Shown piece after piece: positions 17,280 to 25,871 of a DNA stretch of 64,000 nucleotides. A model generated the notes under the pieces. The model worked only from the letters and a program-made list of their open reading frames with translations. It was not told the DNA's origin and did not search any database. The translations under genes were made by a program, and so were the position numbers. The stretch comes from JANQIO01 sp043513815 (GTDB taxonomy: Bacteria; Pseudomonadota; Gammaproteobacteria; Pseudomonadales; Halieaceae): NCBI GenBank assembly GCA_043513815.1, contig CP121313.1, positions 248,001 to 312,000 of the forward strand. The letters are read 5' to 3'. Within the stretch, counting starts at the first letter, position 1; each line of letters starts with the position of its first letter.

Positions 17280-19435
17280 GCGGCCTGCTCCTTGCGGGTG
17301 ATGTACACCGGGATGGCGCTCTGCCGGGTCATGCCGGTGTAGCGTTGGGTATGGGCGCGGTTGTCGATCAGGCGATTGGTATTGACGCCCTGCTCACGCA
17401 CCTGGTCGTCGGCATCGGGGCCGGGCGCCGGGCCCCAGCTGTGGTGCATGGTGATAACGCCGCGCTTGATGCGGTCGTAGGTTCGCGCCACACCGGTGAT
17501 AGAGCCGTGCTCGGAATGCACTTGCACCAGGCAATCCTCCTCCAGGCCCAGGTCTGCCATGTCCTCCGGGTGCAGCAAAACCGGGTTGGTATCGCCCTGC
17601 TTCTTGCGCAACAGGCTCAGGTTGCGACCGGAGGAATTGAGCACGTATTTACTGCGTGAACAGATCAGCCGCAGGTTGTAATCGGCAGCGTCGGTCGCCG
17701 GCGCCAGCGCGGCTTCGAACTCCTGTGCCACGCCCTCCGGGAAGAATTGCAGCTTGCCGGCGTTTTCATCCGGGCCTTCCACGGTGACTTTTTGATCCGG
17801 AAAGCTGTGACCTCCGGGATTATCCCGCAGCCAGGCCAGGTCGGCCCGCGAGCCGGCGGTAATGGCACTGAGAACCTCAAACTTGTCGGGCCGCACCGGG
17901 CCCGGGAAGTGGGTGCCGTTGACTGACAGGTCCAGTCCGAGGCGGTGAGCGAGCTCCCAGAACACCTCCCACTCTTCAACCAGGTCCTGAGAGGTAGCGA
18001 CCACCGCCTGGGCATACTGGCTGTAGGGTTCTTCGTACCAGGGGTCCGCCAGCAGGGTGACGTCGTCGCGCTCCAGGGTCAGTTTGGGTGCGAACACATA
18101 ATCAGACAGTTGCGCCGTGCCGGAGTCCAGGTAGGCGTCGATCGATACCAGCAGGTCGAGCTGGTTGAGCGCCTCGAAGGTTTTCTCCTGATGGGGGAAA
18201 GCCATCAGCGGATTCCCGCCGACCACGATCAGTGCCCGGACCTGGCCTTCGCCGGGTGTAAGAATTTCGTCGCTTAACAGGTTGGTGGGCATTTCTCGCA
18301 CCGGGCCCATCATGCCCATGGTGGTCAGTTCACCCAGTTCATCGTCAATTCGCGAGCGGGCGCCGTTGCCCCAGGCCAGCGGTACGTTGAGGGCCTGGGC
18401 CCGGCGCGCTCCGGGGGGAGCCAGCATGCCCGGGTTGGGCAGGGTGTCGCCTTCCCGATAGTAGCGGCCGCACAGGCTGTTGAGGCTGGCGACCAGGTGT
18501 TGGGTGAGGTTGGGGTGTTCCGACATTTCCGGGCCGGTGCCGGTGATGGCCACCCCGCGCGGGCCCGCCGCGAACCGCCGGGCGGCCTCGGCAATCTGCG
18601 CTGCCGGCAACCGGGTGCGCCCGGCAGCATAGTCCAGGGTATAGGGCTCTACCGCGGCCCGCAGCGCCTCGAGACCCTCGGTATGCTGTGCGCAAAAGTC
18701 CTTGTCGTACAGGTCTTCGTCGATGATCAAGCGGATCATGGCGGCTAGCAGGGAGCTGTCTTCGCCGGGCTGAATCTGCAGGTGCATTTCCGCGCGCCGG
18801 GTCAGTTCGGTGCTGCGGGGGTCCACGGCAATCAGCTGGTGACCGCGCTTCTTGGCATCGCGCAGCCGCTCAAAGGGGCTCACCGAGGGCACGCCCCCCG
18901 GCGGTGCATACTGGGACACCATCGGGTTGTTGCCGAGGATCAGGGTGACATCCGAGTCCTCGAAGAAATGGCCGCCCGCGCCCCAGTAGCCGTGGCGGGT
19001 GCCGACGAAGACCTTGGCGGGCTGGTCGATGGTGACGCTGGTGTAATAGGACGGTGACCCCAGCGCATCGTGAAAGGCCCGGCTGACTGCCAGCTGGGCG
19101 GAATTCTGGAAAGCGTAAGTGCCGTTGTAGGTGGCAACCGCCCGCGGCCCGTGCTCGGCGATAATCTCGCGCAGCCGGTCGGCGATTTCGTCGAGGGCCT
19201 GCCCGCTATTGATCGCACTGAAGCCGCCGTTCGTCTTTTTCTGGCATTCGGTCAGGCGTTCCGGCTGGTACATTTGCTCCACCAGCTGCCGACCCTTGAT
19301 ACAGGTGTAGCCGCCGTAGTGGCTGTTGGAAACATCGGGGCGCACCGCGGTGACCTTGCCGTCATCGACGTCGACATCCATAGGGCAGTAAGCGTGGCAG
19401 TAGCGGCAGAAAGTCTTGTGGGTTGTTATTGTCAT
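17276..19435 (-). CDS. Molybdopterin-dependent oxidoreductase (DMSO reductase superfamily)
   Basis: A 719-residue enzyme. The N-terminal 4Fe-4S site is C10-x2-C13-x3-C17 (CRYCHAYC) with C45 in GGYTCIKG. The molybdopterin-binding domains follow (TLILGNNPM, IAVDPRSTELTRRAEMHLQI), and the C-terminal dinucleotide-binding domain has HPEDMADLGL. I could not identify a Cys, SeCys or Ser molybdenum ligand at the usual place, so its reaction is open. No Tat signal is visible, suggesting a cytoplasmic enzyme. The ATG at 19435 has GGAAG upstream; a longer frame to 19639 would run through the regulatory region and is rejected. Confidence 0.9.
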   Translation of the reverse strand: MTITTHKTFCRYCHAYCPMDVDVDDGKVTAVRPDVSNSHYGGYTCIKGRQLVEQMYQPERLTECQKKTNGGFSAINSGQALDEIADRLREIIAEHGPRAVATYNGTYAFQNSAQLAVSRAFHDALGSPSYYTSVTIDQPAKVFVGTRHGYWGAGGHFFEDSDVTLILGNNPMVSQYAPPGGVPSVSPFERLRDAKKRGHQLIAVDPRSTELTRRAEMHLQIQPGEDSSLLAAMIRLIIDEDLYDKDFCAQHTEGLEALRAAVEPYTLDYAAGRTRLPAAQIAEAARRFAAGPRGVAITGTGPEMSEHPNLTQHLVASLNSLCGRYYREGDTLPNPGMLAPPGARRAQALNVPLAWGNGARSRIDDELGELTTMGMMGPVREMPTNLLSDEILTPGEGQVRALIVVGGNPLMAFPHQEKTFEALNQLDLLVSIDAYLDSGTAQLSDYVFAPKLTLERDDVTLLADPWYEEPYSQYAQAVVATSQDLVEEWEVFWELAHRLGLDLSVNGTHFPGPVRPDKFEVLSAITAGSRADLAWLRDNPGGHSFPDQKVTVEGPDENAGKLQFFPEGVAQEFEAALAPATDAADYNLRLICSRSKYVLNSSGRNLSLLRKKQGDTNPVLLHPEDMADLGLEEDCLVQVHSEHGSITGVARTYDRIKRGVITMHHSWGPAPGPDADDQVREQGVNTNRLIDNRAHTQRYTGMTRQSAIPVYITRKEQAA

Positions 19436-19555
19436 AGGCCTGATCTTCCGGGTGTGCCCGGCGCTACTTGCGTATTCCGTCGCGCGAGCAGGTCGGGGTG
19501 GAAAAATTTGTCGATCGCCAACTTGCAAAAAGCCTGCAAAGCGATCAATACTTAA

Positions 19556-19582
19556 AAAAACAGACAGTACTGATTGTATTTT
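19556..19582. promoter_or_regulatory. 27-bp catabolic motif, site A
   Basis: Left part AAAAACAGACAG, right part TTGTATTTT, six bases between the ACAG and TTGT half-sites. It agrees with the site at 47440 at 23 of 27 positions with no gap. It lies 120 bp from both divergent starts (molybdopterin oxidoreductase at 19435 and TonB receptor at 19703). The rest of the 19436-19702 gap shows nothing else distinct. Confidence 0.75.
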
Positions 19583-19702
19583 CCGCCGGTGTCGCAGTCC
19601 AGCTAAATCCGCAATATCACAACCGGGCTGCTCCACCACTAACTATAAGAACCGGGTCTCAGCATCCGGAATAGGCCGCAAAGCGGTCGGCAGGAGCTCA
19701 CC

Positions 19703-21928
19703 ATGAAAGACTGTGTTTTCAGTAAACGCCCCCGTTTTGCCCCGAATCCACTGGCGTTGGCCCTGGCCTTGTCGACCGGCGCCCTGGTCGCTCCGGCGTC
19801 CATGGCCCAGCAAGGTAGCGCCACGCTGGAAGAGATCGTGGTTACCGCCCGCAAGCAGCTGGAATCGGCCCAGAACGTGCCGGTCGCCATCACCGCATTT
19901 TCCGGCGAGAACATTGATGCCCTGATCATGCGGGATATCCGCCAGCTCGAGGGTTTTATACCCAACGTGGTCATTGACGCTGTGAGCGTTGCTCCGGGCG
20001 CCGCCTCACTGTACTTCCGCGGCGTCGGCACCCAGGAAGTGGAGCGCAGCTTCGACCCGGCCGTGGGCGTGGTGATTGACGGTGTACCGCTGTCCTTCGT
20101 CAATGGCTCGATGGTCAACACTTTCGATTTCGGCAGCCTCGAAGTACTGCGCGGACCCCAGGGAACGCTGTTCGGACGAAACACCACCGGTGGCGTGATC
20201 AACATCCAGCGCACCCGGCCCACCGGCGAACTGGGTCTTCGCTATGAAGTGACCGCCGGCACCGATGACCGTGTGGATGCCAAGGCGGTGCTCAACTTCC
20301 CCATCGTTGAGGGCAAACTGGCGGGCAAGATTGGCGCCTTTACCCAACAGGATGGCGCCATGCTGGAAAACTTCGACGGCAATGAAGCCATCGAGCGCGA
20401 CGACGAGGAGTACACCGGCACCCTGTTGTGGACGCCCAATGACAGCTTTGAAGCCCTGTTCACCTATGTGCACTTTGAAGACAACAACAACGGCGTCGCG
20501 CTGGTGAACCGCGCGCAGTTGCCGGATCTTTCCTGCGTGCTCGGTTTCTGTGACACGGGCGATCAGGAAAATCTGACCCAGGACTTCCTGGAGCCGCTGG
20601 AATTTGAGCAGGATACCTACACCCTGCAAATGGACTACGAGCTGGAGGCCGGTACCTTCACGAGCATCATCGGTTACCGCGATACCGATGAATCGGTGCC
20701 CACCGACTTCGATGCGGCGCCGGTGCCGATTTTCCACACCCTGCGCGACCAGACCTCGGAACAGACCTCCTTCGAGCTGCGCTTTGCCTCCAGCGATGCG
20801 ATCAGCGAGAACTGGAATTTCGTCGCCGGGGTCTACTACCTCGAAGACAACTATGAGCTGGAGCAGTTCACGGCCATCCTCGAACTGCTGGGCACCGCTC
20901 CTGACGGCACCGGTGCTGTCTACCAGAACCCGACCTATGAACAGGACCGCGAGGCCTGGGCGGTGTTTGGTGAAGTGCATATCAATCTTGCCGAGGACTG
21001 GACCCTGACTCTCGGCGGCCGCTACACGGAAGAAGAAAAGGAGTTTGACGCCTTCAACCAGCTCTCGCTCGGCACGCCCGACAACTTCAATCCCATCGGT
21101 GCGGCCAATGCCGATGAAACCTGGGACGAGTTCACCGGCAAGATCGGCATCGACTACCGCTATTCCGATGACGTGATGTTCTATGGCAGCTACTCTCAGG
21201 GCTTCCGCTCCGGGGGCTTCAACGGGCGTAACTTCACGCCGGATTCTATCGGTCCCTACGACCCCGAGTACGTGGACCAGTATGAGATCGGCATGAAGGG
21301 TGAGTTCTTCGATCGCACCCTGCGCTGGAACGCCAACGTGTTCTACACCGACTATGACGACAAGCAGGAAGAGGTGATCATTCCCGACGGCTTTGGTGGC
21401 ACCTTCACCGTGGTGCGCAACGCGTCAACGGTACAGATCTACGGTGTGGAAAGTGAGTTCACCTGGGTCGCCAATGAAAATCTGCTGTTCACCGCCAACT
21501 TTGGCTACCTGGATGCAGAGTACGATGACTATGTGGCCGACCTTAACGGCGACGGCATCGCGACGGACAACTCGGATCTTGAGCTGCGCCGTATTCCGGA
21601 GTGGACCGGTGGTATAACTGGCACTTACACCTACCCCATCGGCCCCGGCGTGCTGTCACTGTTCGCCGCGATGCGCTATACCGATGAGTACTGGGTAGAG
21701 GTGAGCAACGACCCCCGCGGCCTGGTCGACGACCGTACCATCGTCGATGCCACCATTTCCTACGAGTGGGACTGGACTTCTGGTCGCTCGGTGAGGGTCT
21801 CGGCCTTCGGCCGCAATATGACCGATGAGGTAGATTACGGTGCACTGGTGGTGGTGCCCGGCCTGTTTGCCTTCTCTTCGATCACCGGGGGTGAGATGTA
21901 CGGGGTGCAGATCTCCGGCAACTTCTAA
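19703..21928 (+). CDS. TonB-dependent outer-membrane receptor
   Basis: A 741-residue receptor. The signal peptide ends near PASMAQQ (residue 36), followed by a TonB box (EEIVVTARK, residues 43-51), a plug domain (VPVAITAFSGENIDAL; VLRGPQGTLFGRNTTGG), and a 22-strand barrel ending in GVQISGNF with terminal Phe. The type is the one common in marine and sphingomonad clusters for uptake of organic substrates, not only siderophores. AGGAG seven bases before the ATG supports the start. Divergent from the molybdoenzyme operon with a shared motif, it probably imports the substrate of the catabolic block. Confidence 0.95.
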   Translation: MKDCVFSKRPRFAPNPLALALALSTGALVAPASMAQQGSATLEEIVVTARKQLESAQNVPVAITAFSGENIDALIMRDIRQLEGFIPNVVIDAVSVAPGAASLYFRGVGTQEVERSFDPAVGVVIDGVPLSFVNGSMVNTFDFGSLEVLRGPQGTLFGRNTTGGVINIQRTRPTGELGLRYEVTAGTDDRVDAKAVLNFPIVEGKLAGKIGAFTQQDGAMLENFDGNEAIERDDEEYTGTLLWTPNDSFEALFTYVHFEDNNNGVALVNRAQLPDLSCVLGFCDTGDQENLTQDFLEPLEFEQDTYTLQMDYELEAGTFTSIIGYRDTDESVPTDFDAAPVPIFHTLRDQTSEQTSFELRFASSDAISENWNFVAGVYYLEDNYELEQFTAILELLGTAPDGTGAVYQNPTYEQDREAWAVFGEVHINLAEDWTLTLGGRYTEEEKEFDAFNQLSLGTPDNFNPIGAANADETWDEFTGKIGIDYRYSDDVMFYGSYSQGFRSGGFNGRNFTPDSIGPYDPEYVDQYEIGMKGEFFDRTLRWNANVFYTDYDDKQEEVIIPDGFGGTFTVVRNASTVQIYGVESEFTWVANENLLFTANFGYLDAEYDDYVADLNGDGIATDNSDLELRRIPEWTGGITGTYTYPIGPGVLSLFAAMRYTDEYWVEVSNDPRGLVDDRTIVDATISYEWDWTSGRSVRVSAFGRNMTDEVDYGALVVVPGLFAFSSITGGEMYGVQISGNF

Positions 21929-21946
21929 GCAACAAAAGGCGCGCAA

Positions 21947-22006
21947 GCGTTGGGCGCCATTGCGTTGGGCGCCACTGCGTTGGGCGCCACTGCGTTGGGC
22001 GCCACC
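21947..22006 (+). repeat. 15-bp tandem repeat, four copies
   Basis: Four exact-length units of GCGTTGGGCGCCAYY start at 21947, 21962, 21977 and 21992. Differences are limited to the last two bases. Each contains the near-palindrome TTGGGCGCCA. It lies 18 bp after the TonB receptor stop and before its terminator, so it is in the 3' untranslated region. Confidence 0.92.
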
Positions 22007-22023
22007 GAGCCTCACATCAAAAC

Positions 22024-22053
22024 GGCCGTCCCGCGAGGGGTGGCCTTTTTTTT
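22024..22053 (+). terminator. Intrinsic terminator of the TonB receptor gene
   Basis: GGCCGTCCC (22024-22032), loop GCGA, GGGGTGGCC (22037-22045; two G-T pairs), then eight T. A clear Rho-independent terminator. Confidence 0.85.
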
Positions 22054-22098
22054 GGCGCATCGCAGTCTTCGTTGAAAAGCCGGCCGCTTGTTTTTCTT

Positions 22099-22175
22099 CC
22101 CGTCATTCCCGCGTATGCGGGAATCCAGCCCGCAGCGGAGAACTACTGGATTCCCGCTTGCGCGGGAATGACGGG
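22099..22175. repeat. 77-bp palindromic element with CCCGTCATTCCCGCG ends
   Basis: The ends are CCCGTCATTCCCGCG and its exact reverse complement; inside are GCGGGAATCCAG and CTGGATTCCCGC arms, so each half is itself a hairpin. It is a MITE/REP-like element of the same family as 6987-7044 and 55925-55955. The remaining part of the 21929-22357 gap (22176-22357) shows nothing I can name. Confidence 0.8.
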
Positions 22176-22357
22176 CTATGCGGCGGTGTTAAGGAGCTAT
22201 GCGACGGTATTGACGGGTTTTGCGTTATTGGTAACGCGCACTGCAGTAGTCGTTGAGAATACGGAAACCACGGGTGCCACCGCAGCACTGTGGGGCGCTG
22301 CGGCAGAAGTGTGCGAGATACGGTGCAGGGACGGGCGAGTGCCGACGTAAACTGCCG

Positions 22358-22711
22358 TCAGGCATCCACAGTGGCAAAGAAATCCGCCCGCGGCGTTCCG
22401 GTCTCATCGTAGATGGGGCCGGCCGCGTCGATGCGGTATTTCAGGGTTTCCGAGGCCTTGATACCGTAGCCGCTGAGCAGCGCCAGCATTTCGGCGTAGT
22501 AGCGGCCGGCGAGGTGGTCCGCCAGGGCCTGCTCGCTCTCCCAGTTTTCATAGACGTAGACGCGCCCTGGAACGGCGGGGTCCAGGCTCCACACATAGTG
22601 GCGGCAGCCGGCCTGGGTGCGGGTCTCTGCCATCAGGTCGGCGGCGTCGGTGACGGCTTTTTCCGCGTCGGCGGGCTCAAAATCCACGGTGCCATTGATC
22701 AGTATTGTCAT
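22358..22711 (-). CDS. ABM-domain putative quinol/antibiotic monooxygenase
   Basis: A 117-residue protein of the antibiotic biosynthesis monooxygenase fold (dimeric alpha-beta barrel): MTILINGTVDFEP, AGCRHYVWSLDPAVPGRVYVYENWES and LADHLAGRYYAEML are typical. Members oxidise aromatic or polyketide-like substrates without cofactors, or degrade haem; specificity is unclear. It is divergent from the MDR gene at 22833, with motif site B exactly midway (47 bp to each start). Confidence 0.85.
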   Translation of the reverse strand: MTILINGTVDFEPADAEKAVTDAADLMAETRTQAGCRHYVWSLDPAVPGRVYVYENWESEQALADHLAGRYYAEMLALLSGYGIKASETLKYRIDAAGPIYDETGTPRADFFATVDA

Positions 22712-22758
22712 TGTTATCTCCAGTGACTGTCGCCAGCAAAACTAGCAGAGCTTCACCG

Positions 22759-22785
22759 AAAAACAAACAAAGTTGACTGATTTTT
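22759..22785. promoter_or_regulatory. 27-bp catabolic motif, site B
   Basis: Left part AAAAACAAACAA, right part CTGATTTTT; 23 of 27 positions agree with site D. The motif contains TTGACT (22773-22778), and TACTCT lies 17 bases further (22796-22801), a plausible sigma-70 promoter for the plus-strand MDR gene. A protein bound to the motif would cover the -35 box. Confidence 0.75.
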
Positions 22786-22832
22786 TCGCCGCGACTACTC
22801 TGCAAGGTCTCCCTCCTACTGGAAGCACACCC

Positions 22833-23849
22833 ATGGATCCCGCCGTCAATCGTCAGTTCATACTCAAGACCCGCCCTGTTGGCCTGCCCACGCCCGAGGA
22901 AGTGCCGATGGTCGAATCTCCGGTGCCGACAGCGGGCGACGGCGAAATCGTCATCCGCAACCTGTATATCTCGCTGGATCCGGCCATCCGCGGCTGGATG
23001 TCCGACGAGCCGAACTATATCGAGCCCATTCCGGTGGGCAGCCCGGTGTGGGCCACTGGTATCGGTCGGGTAGTGCAGAGCAACAGCCCGGACTTTGAGG
23101 TGGGAGATATTGCCCTGGGCATGAATGCCTGGGAGGACTACACCCTGTGCCCGGCGGAGGCGGCCAACAAGATCGACCCCATGGGCCTGCCGTTGACCAC
23201 TTTCCTCAGCATTCTCGGTGCCACCGGGCTGACCGCTTATTTCGGACTGCTGGAGGTGGGGGAACCCAAAGCGGGGGAAACCCTGTTGGTCAGCGGTGCC
23301 GCTGGCGCAGTGGGCTCTATTGTCGGCCAGATCGGCAAGCTCAAGGGCTGCCGGGTGATCGGCATCGCCGGTGGTGAGGACAAGTGCCGCTGGGTGGTGG
23401 ACGAGTGCGGTTTTGACGATGTCATCGACTACAAGGCCACCGACGACCTGGCTGCAGCGATTGCGGAGAAGTGCCCGGAGGGTGTCGATATCTACTGGGA
23501 GAACGTCGGCGGCGATATGCTCGACGCGGTGCTGCTCAACCTCGCCGAGCGCGCCCGCATCGTGTTCTGTGGCTGGATTGCGACTTACAACGACGAGGAA
23601 AAGCGCCCGGGTCCGAAGAACCTCTGGCAACTGCTGGCCAAAAGCGCCCGCATGGAAGGCTTTGTGGTGAAGAGCTATGTACCGCAGTTCCCCGAGGGTA
23701 TCGCCGCCCTCGCCGAGTGGCTGCAGCAGGGCAAGCTCCAGTACAAGGAGCATGTGGTGGAGGGGCTGGACAATGCCCTGGATGCCTTCCACATGCTGTT
23801 CGACGGCCGCAATACCGGCAAGCTGATCGTCAAGATCGCCGACGAGTAA
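22833..23849 (+). CDS. NADP-dependent MDR oxidoreductase (zinc-free, enone reductase type)
   Basis: A 338-residue medium-chain reductase of the prostaglandin reductase/CurA type. It has SLDPAIRGWM, the ATGLTAYFGLLEVG stretch, the nucleotide-binding GAAGAVGSIVGQI, and ENVGG; no zinc ligands are seen. Such enzymes reduce alpha-beta double bonds of enones. The ATG at 22833 has GGAAG seven bases upstream. An SDR gene follows 24 bp later, and a paralogue lies at 30071-31078. Confidence 0.9.
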   Translation: MDPAVNRQFILKTRPVGLPTPEEVPMVESPVPTAGDGEIVIRNLYISLDPAIRGWMSDEPNYIEPIPVGSPVWATGIGRVVQSNSPDFEVGDIALGMNAWEDYTLCPAEAANKIDPMGLPLTTFLSILGATGLTAYFGLLEVGEPKAGETLLVSGAAGAVGSIVGQIGKLKGCRVIGIAGGEDKCRWVVDECGFDDVIDYKATDDLAAAIAEKCPEGVDIYWENVGGDMLDAVLLNLAERARIVFCGWIATYNDEEKRPGPKNLWQLLAKSARMEGFVVKSYVPQFPEGIAALAEWLQQGKLQYKEHVVEGLDNALDAFHMLFDGRNTGKLIVKIADE

Positions 23850-23873
23850 ACACACGCAAGCGGAGGCAAAGCC

Positions 23874-24623
23874 ATGCGTCTTGATTACGACTACTCCGAC
23901 TACCGAGTACTGGTGACCGGTGCCGGTGACGGCATTGGCCGCGCCACCGCAGAGGCGTTTCACGAGGCCGGCGCGGCGGTGTTGGCGGTCGATATCAACG
24001 GCGACGGCCTGGTAAGCCTGGCGCAGCACGGCATCAAGACGCTGGTGCAGGACGTGGCGGCCGACGAGGCTCCCGCCAGGATTATTTCTGAAGCCGAGGG
24101 TGCGCTCGGTGGTCTGAACGTGCTGGTCAACAACGCGGGCATCTGCCCGGTGGCCGGCCTGGCTGAAACCGAGGATGAACTGTGGGATGCCGCTCTTAAC
24201 GTCAACCTGCGGTCGATGTTCCGTCTCAGCCGCGAGGCCTTACCGCTGCTGGCGGCCACCCCGGCCGGGCGTATCGTCAATATTGCCTCGGTCTCGGCGC
24301 TGATGGCCAACGAGGGCATGGGCGCCTACACGGCGTCAAAGCATGGGGTGGCGGGCTTCAGCAAAAGCCTGGCCATTGAGGTGGGCAGGCAGGGTATTAC
24401 GGTGAACTATATTCTGCCCGGGGCCATCGTCACCGGTATTACCCGCGACCTGGTGCAAAGCGATGCGTCCTTCCGTGATTTCTGGGTGGAGAAGAGCGCG
24501 GCCGGCCGCTGGGGCCAGCCCGAGGATATCGCCCGCGCCATTCTGTTCCTCGCCTCACGGGATGCTGATTTCATCAGCGGCCACGGGCTGGCGGTGGATG
24601 GCGGCGCGCTGGTGCGCGCCTAG
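23874..24623 (+). CDS. Short-chain dehydrogenase/reductase
   Basis: A 249-residue classical SDR: cofactor motif TGAGDGIG (residues 16-23), NNAG, active-site Ser in NIASVSA, Y-x3-K as YTASK, and C-terminal GGALV. Acidic D after the second strand (AVDIN) favours NAD(H). It probably oxidises or reduces a hydroxyl/keto intermediate in the same pathway as the MDR gene 24 bp upstream. Its stop codon is inside the inverted repeat at 24620-24747. Confidence 0.93.
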   Translation: MRLDYDYSDYRVLVTGAGDGIGRATAEAFHEAGAAVLAVDINGDGLVSLAQHGIKTLVQDVAADEAPARIISEAEGALGGLNVLVNNAGICPVAGLAETEDELWDAALNVNLRSMFRLSREALPLLAATPAGRIVNIASVSALMANEGMGAYTASKHGVAGFSKSLAIEVGRQGITVNYILPGAIVTGITRDLVQSDASFRDFWVEKSAAGRWGQPEDIARAILFLASRDADFISGHGLAVDGGALVRA

Positions 24624-24747
24624 CCGCAATATCTCACCGATATTTGGAATTTTCGGTCGGTCCGGCGAGAAGCCAAACAGGCATCCGAAGCCGTATCCCA
24701 AGCATCTGCAGACATCGAGCGCCGCATCGGTGAGATATTGCGGCTAG
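24620..24747. repeat. Perfect 22-bp inverted repeat containing both convergent stop codons
   Basis: The arm at 24620-24641 (begins CTAGCCGCAATATC) is the exact reverse complement of 24726-24747. The 84-bp interior is unremarkable. The left arm holds the SDR stop (24621-24623) and the right arm the stop of the SnoaL-like gene (24744-24746). No T-run follows either arm, so it is not a classical terminator, though either transcript would contain the full stem. Confidence 0.95.
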
Positions 24748-25190
24748 CCCGGGCGGTAGGGCATGTAGTTGCCAGACAGGTCAGGCGGGCCCTGGTAGAT
24801 CACCTTGTAGCTGCGGCGGGTAAACACCCAGCGCCCGTCCTCCCGGCCGTATTCATCGTCGTAGACGCCCAGGGTCATGTTGGCGTCTCCCTCGCCGGGA
24901 ACCAGGTGTTCGGTCAGGTACCAGCGGCCGGTGGCCTGCTCGGGTTGGTTCTGGCTGATCTGGAGGTCGACCGTGCCGGAGTTGAGCATCATCAGCACCA
25001 TGTCGAAACCGGACATGGCGCCTTGCCAGGTGGCGAGAATGGCTTCATGGCCTTCGACAATGTGGCCCATCAGGTCCCAGGTGGCCGATGCGGACCAGGT
25101 CGCGATCCAATCGTCGGCGTGGAAGCGGTTAACGGCATCGATGTACCGGGCGTTCAGGTCGCGGATGGCGAGTTCATCCAGTGTCGACAT
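24744..25190 (-). CDS. SnoaL/NTF2-like protein
   Basis: A 148-residue single-domain protein of the NTF2-like superfamily: LAIRDLNARYIDAVNRFHADDW, WSASATWDLMG, a central beta stretch and GRWVFTRRSYKVIY. These folds serve as dehydratases, isomerases or cyclases on small organic molecules, and ring-hydroxylating beta subunits belong to the same fold. It is divergent from the DUF35/thiolase/Rieske operon with motif site C between. Function unknown. Confidence 0.85.
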   Translation of the reverse strand: MSTLDELAIRDLNARYIDAVNRFHADDWIATWSASATWDLMGHIVEGHEAILATWQGAMSGFDMVLMMLNSGTVDLQISQNQPEQATGRWYLTEHLVPGEGDANMTLGVYDDEYGREDGRWVFTRRSYKVIYQGPPDLSGNYMPYRPG

Positions 25191-25248
25191 AGCTCTGTCT
25201 CCAGTCAGGTGAGAGGGTGACGTTCAAGGTCCAGATTGCAGCGTAGCA

Positions 25249-25275
25249 AAAAAGAAACAAGCCATACTGTTTTTT
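25249..25275. promoter_or_regulatory. 27-bp catabolic motif, site C
   Basis: Left part AAAAAGAAACAA, right part CTGTTTTTT; 19 of 27 positions agree with site D in the same ungapped register, the weakest of the five main sites. It lies 58 bp from the SnoaL-like start and about 80 bp from the DUF35 gene, between divergent transcripts. Confidence 0.6.
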
Positions 25276-25353
25276 AGCAATTCGGGCTGCTACTATGATT
25301 GATCACCAAAGACTTAACAACAACAGGTGAAGAGCCGTCATACCGGCTCGCCC

Positions 25354-25869
25354 ATGGAAACGCTCATGTCCCCAGAAGCAAGTGTCCCGTCCACTGGCTA
25401 TGACAGTGGTTTTGATGTCGGAAATGCCCGGCCCATCGGCGATGGCCTGTTTAGCTGGCCCTCTGAAAGTCCCGCGCTGCTGTGTTCGCGCTGCCAGGAT
25501 TGCGGTCGTGCGGCCTTCCCCGCCCAGCACAGTTGCGCCGCCTGTTGCTCCACCGACGTCCAGGTGGAAGAGTTGCCCCGCGCCGGCACCCTGTGGACCT
25601 ATACCGTGCAGCGCTTCATGCCCAAGACCCCCTACAACAGTGGCGAGACCCAGGAAACCTTCCAGCCCTACGGCGTTGGCTACGTGGAGTTGCCCGGCGG
25701 TGTCCGCGTCGAAGGCCGCCTGACCGAGAGCGACCCCGAAAAGCTGGAGATCGGCATGGATATGGAAGTGGTCTTCTACCCTTTTCGGCGGGATGAAGAC
25801 GGCACCGAGCTGATCAGCTTCGCCTTCCGTCCTCAGGCCGGCAATACCAATAGCAGCGAGGGCCAGTAG
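25354..25869 (+). CDS. DUF35 OB-fold / zinc-ribbon acyl-CoA-associated protein
   Basis: About 171 residues: an N-terminal rubredoxin-like zinc ribbon (CSRCQDCG … HSCAACC) and an OB-fold with GTLWTYTVQRF and YGVGYVELPGGVRVEGRL. DUF35 proteins pair with thiolase-like enzymes, as in ChsH2-Ltp2 of steroid side-chain cleavage. The next gene, 2 bp away, is such a thiolase. The start is uncertain: ATG 25354, ATG 25366 (GGAAA seven bases before) or GTG 25327. Confidence 0.87.
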   Translation: METLMSPEASVPSTGYDSGFDVGNARPIGDGLFSWPSESPALLCSRCQDCGRAAFPAQHSCAACCSTDVQVEELPRAGTLWTYTVQRFMPKTPYNSGETQETFQPYGVGYVELPGGVRVEGRLTESDPEKLEIGMDMEVVFYPFRRDEDGTELISFAFRPQAGNTNSSEGQ

Positions 25870-25871
25870 CC

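Noticed and set aside
19436..19639. N-terminal extension of the molybdopterin oxidoreductase
   Set aside because: The extra 68 residues are not family-like, run through motif site A, and the internal ATG at 19435 has a ribosome site and starts right before the iron-sulfur motif.
21947..22006. Short direct repeats considered as a CRISPR array
   Set aside because: Units are contiguous 15-bp tandem copies with no spacers and no cas genes nearby.
22072..22350. Open frame with VIPAYAGIQ-like peptide
   Set aside because: Translation of the palindromic CGTCATTCCCGC repeat, a well-known source of false genes.
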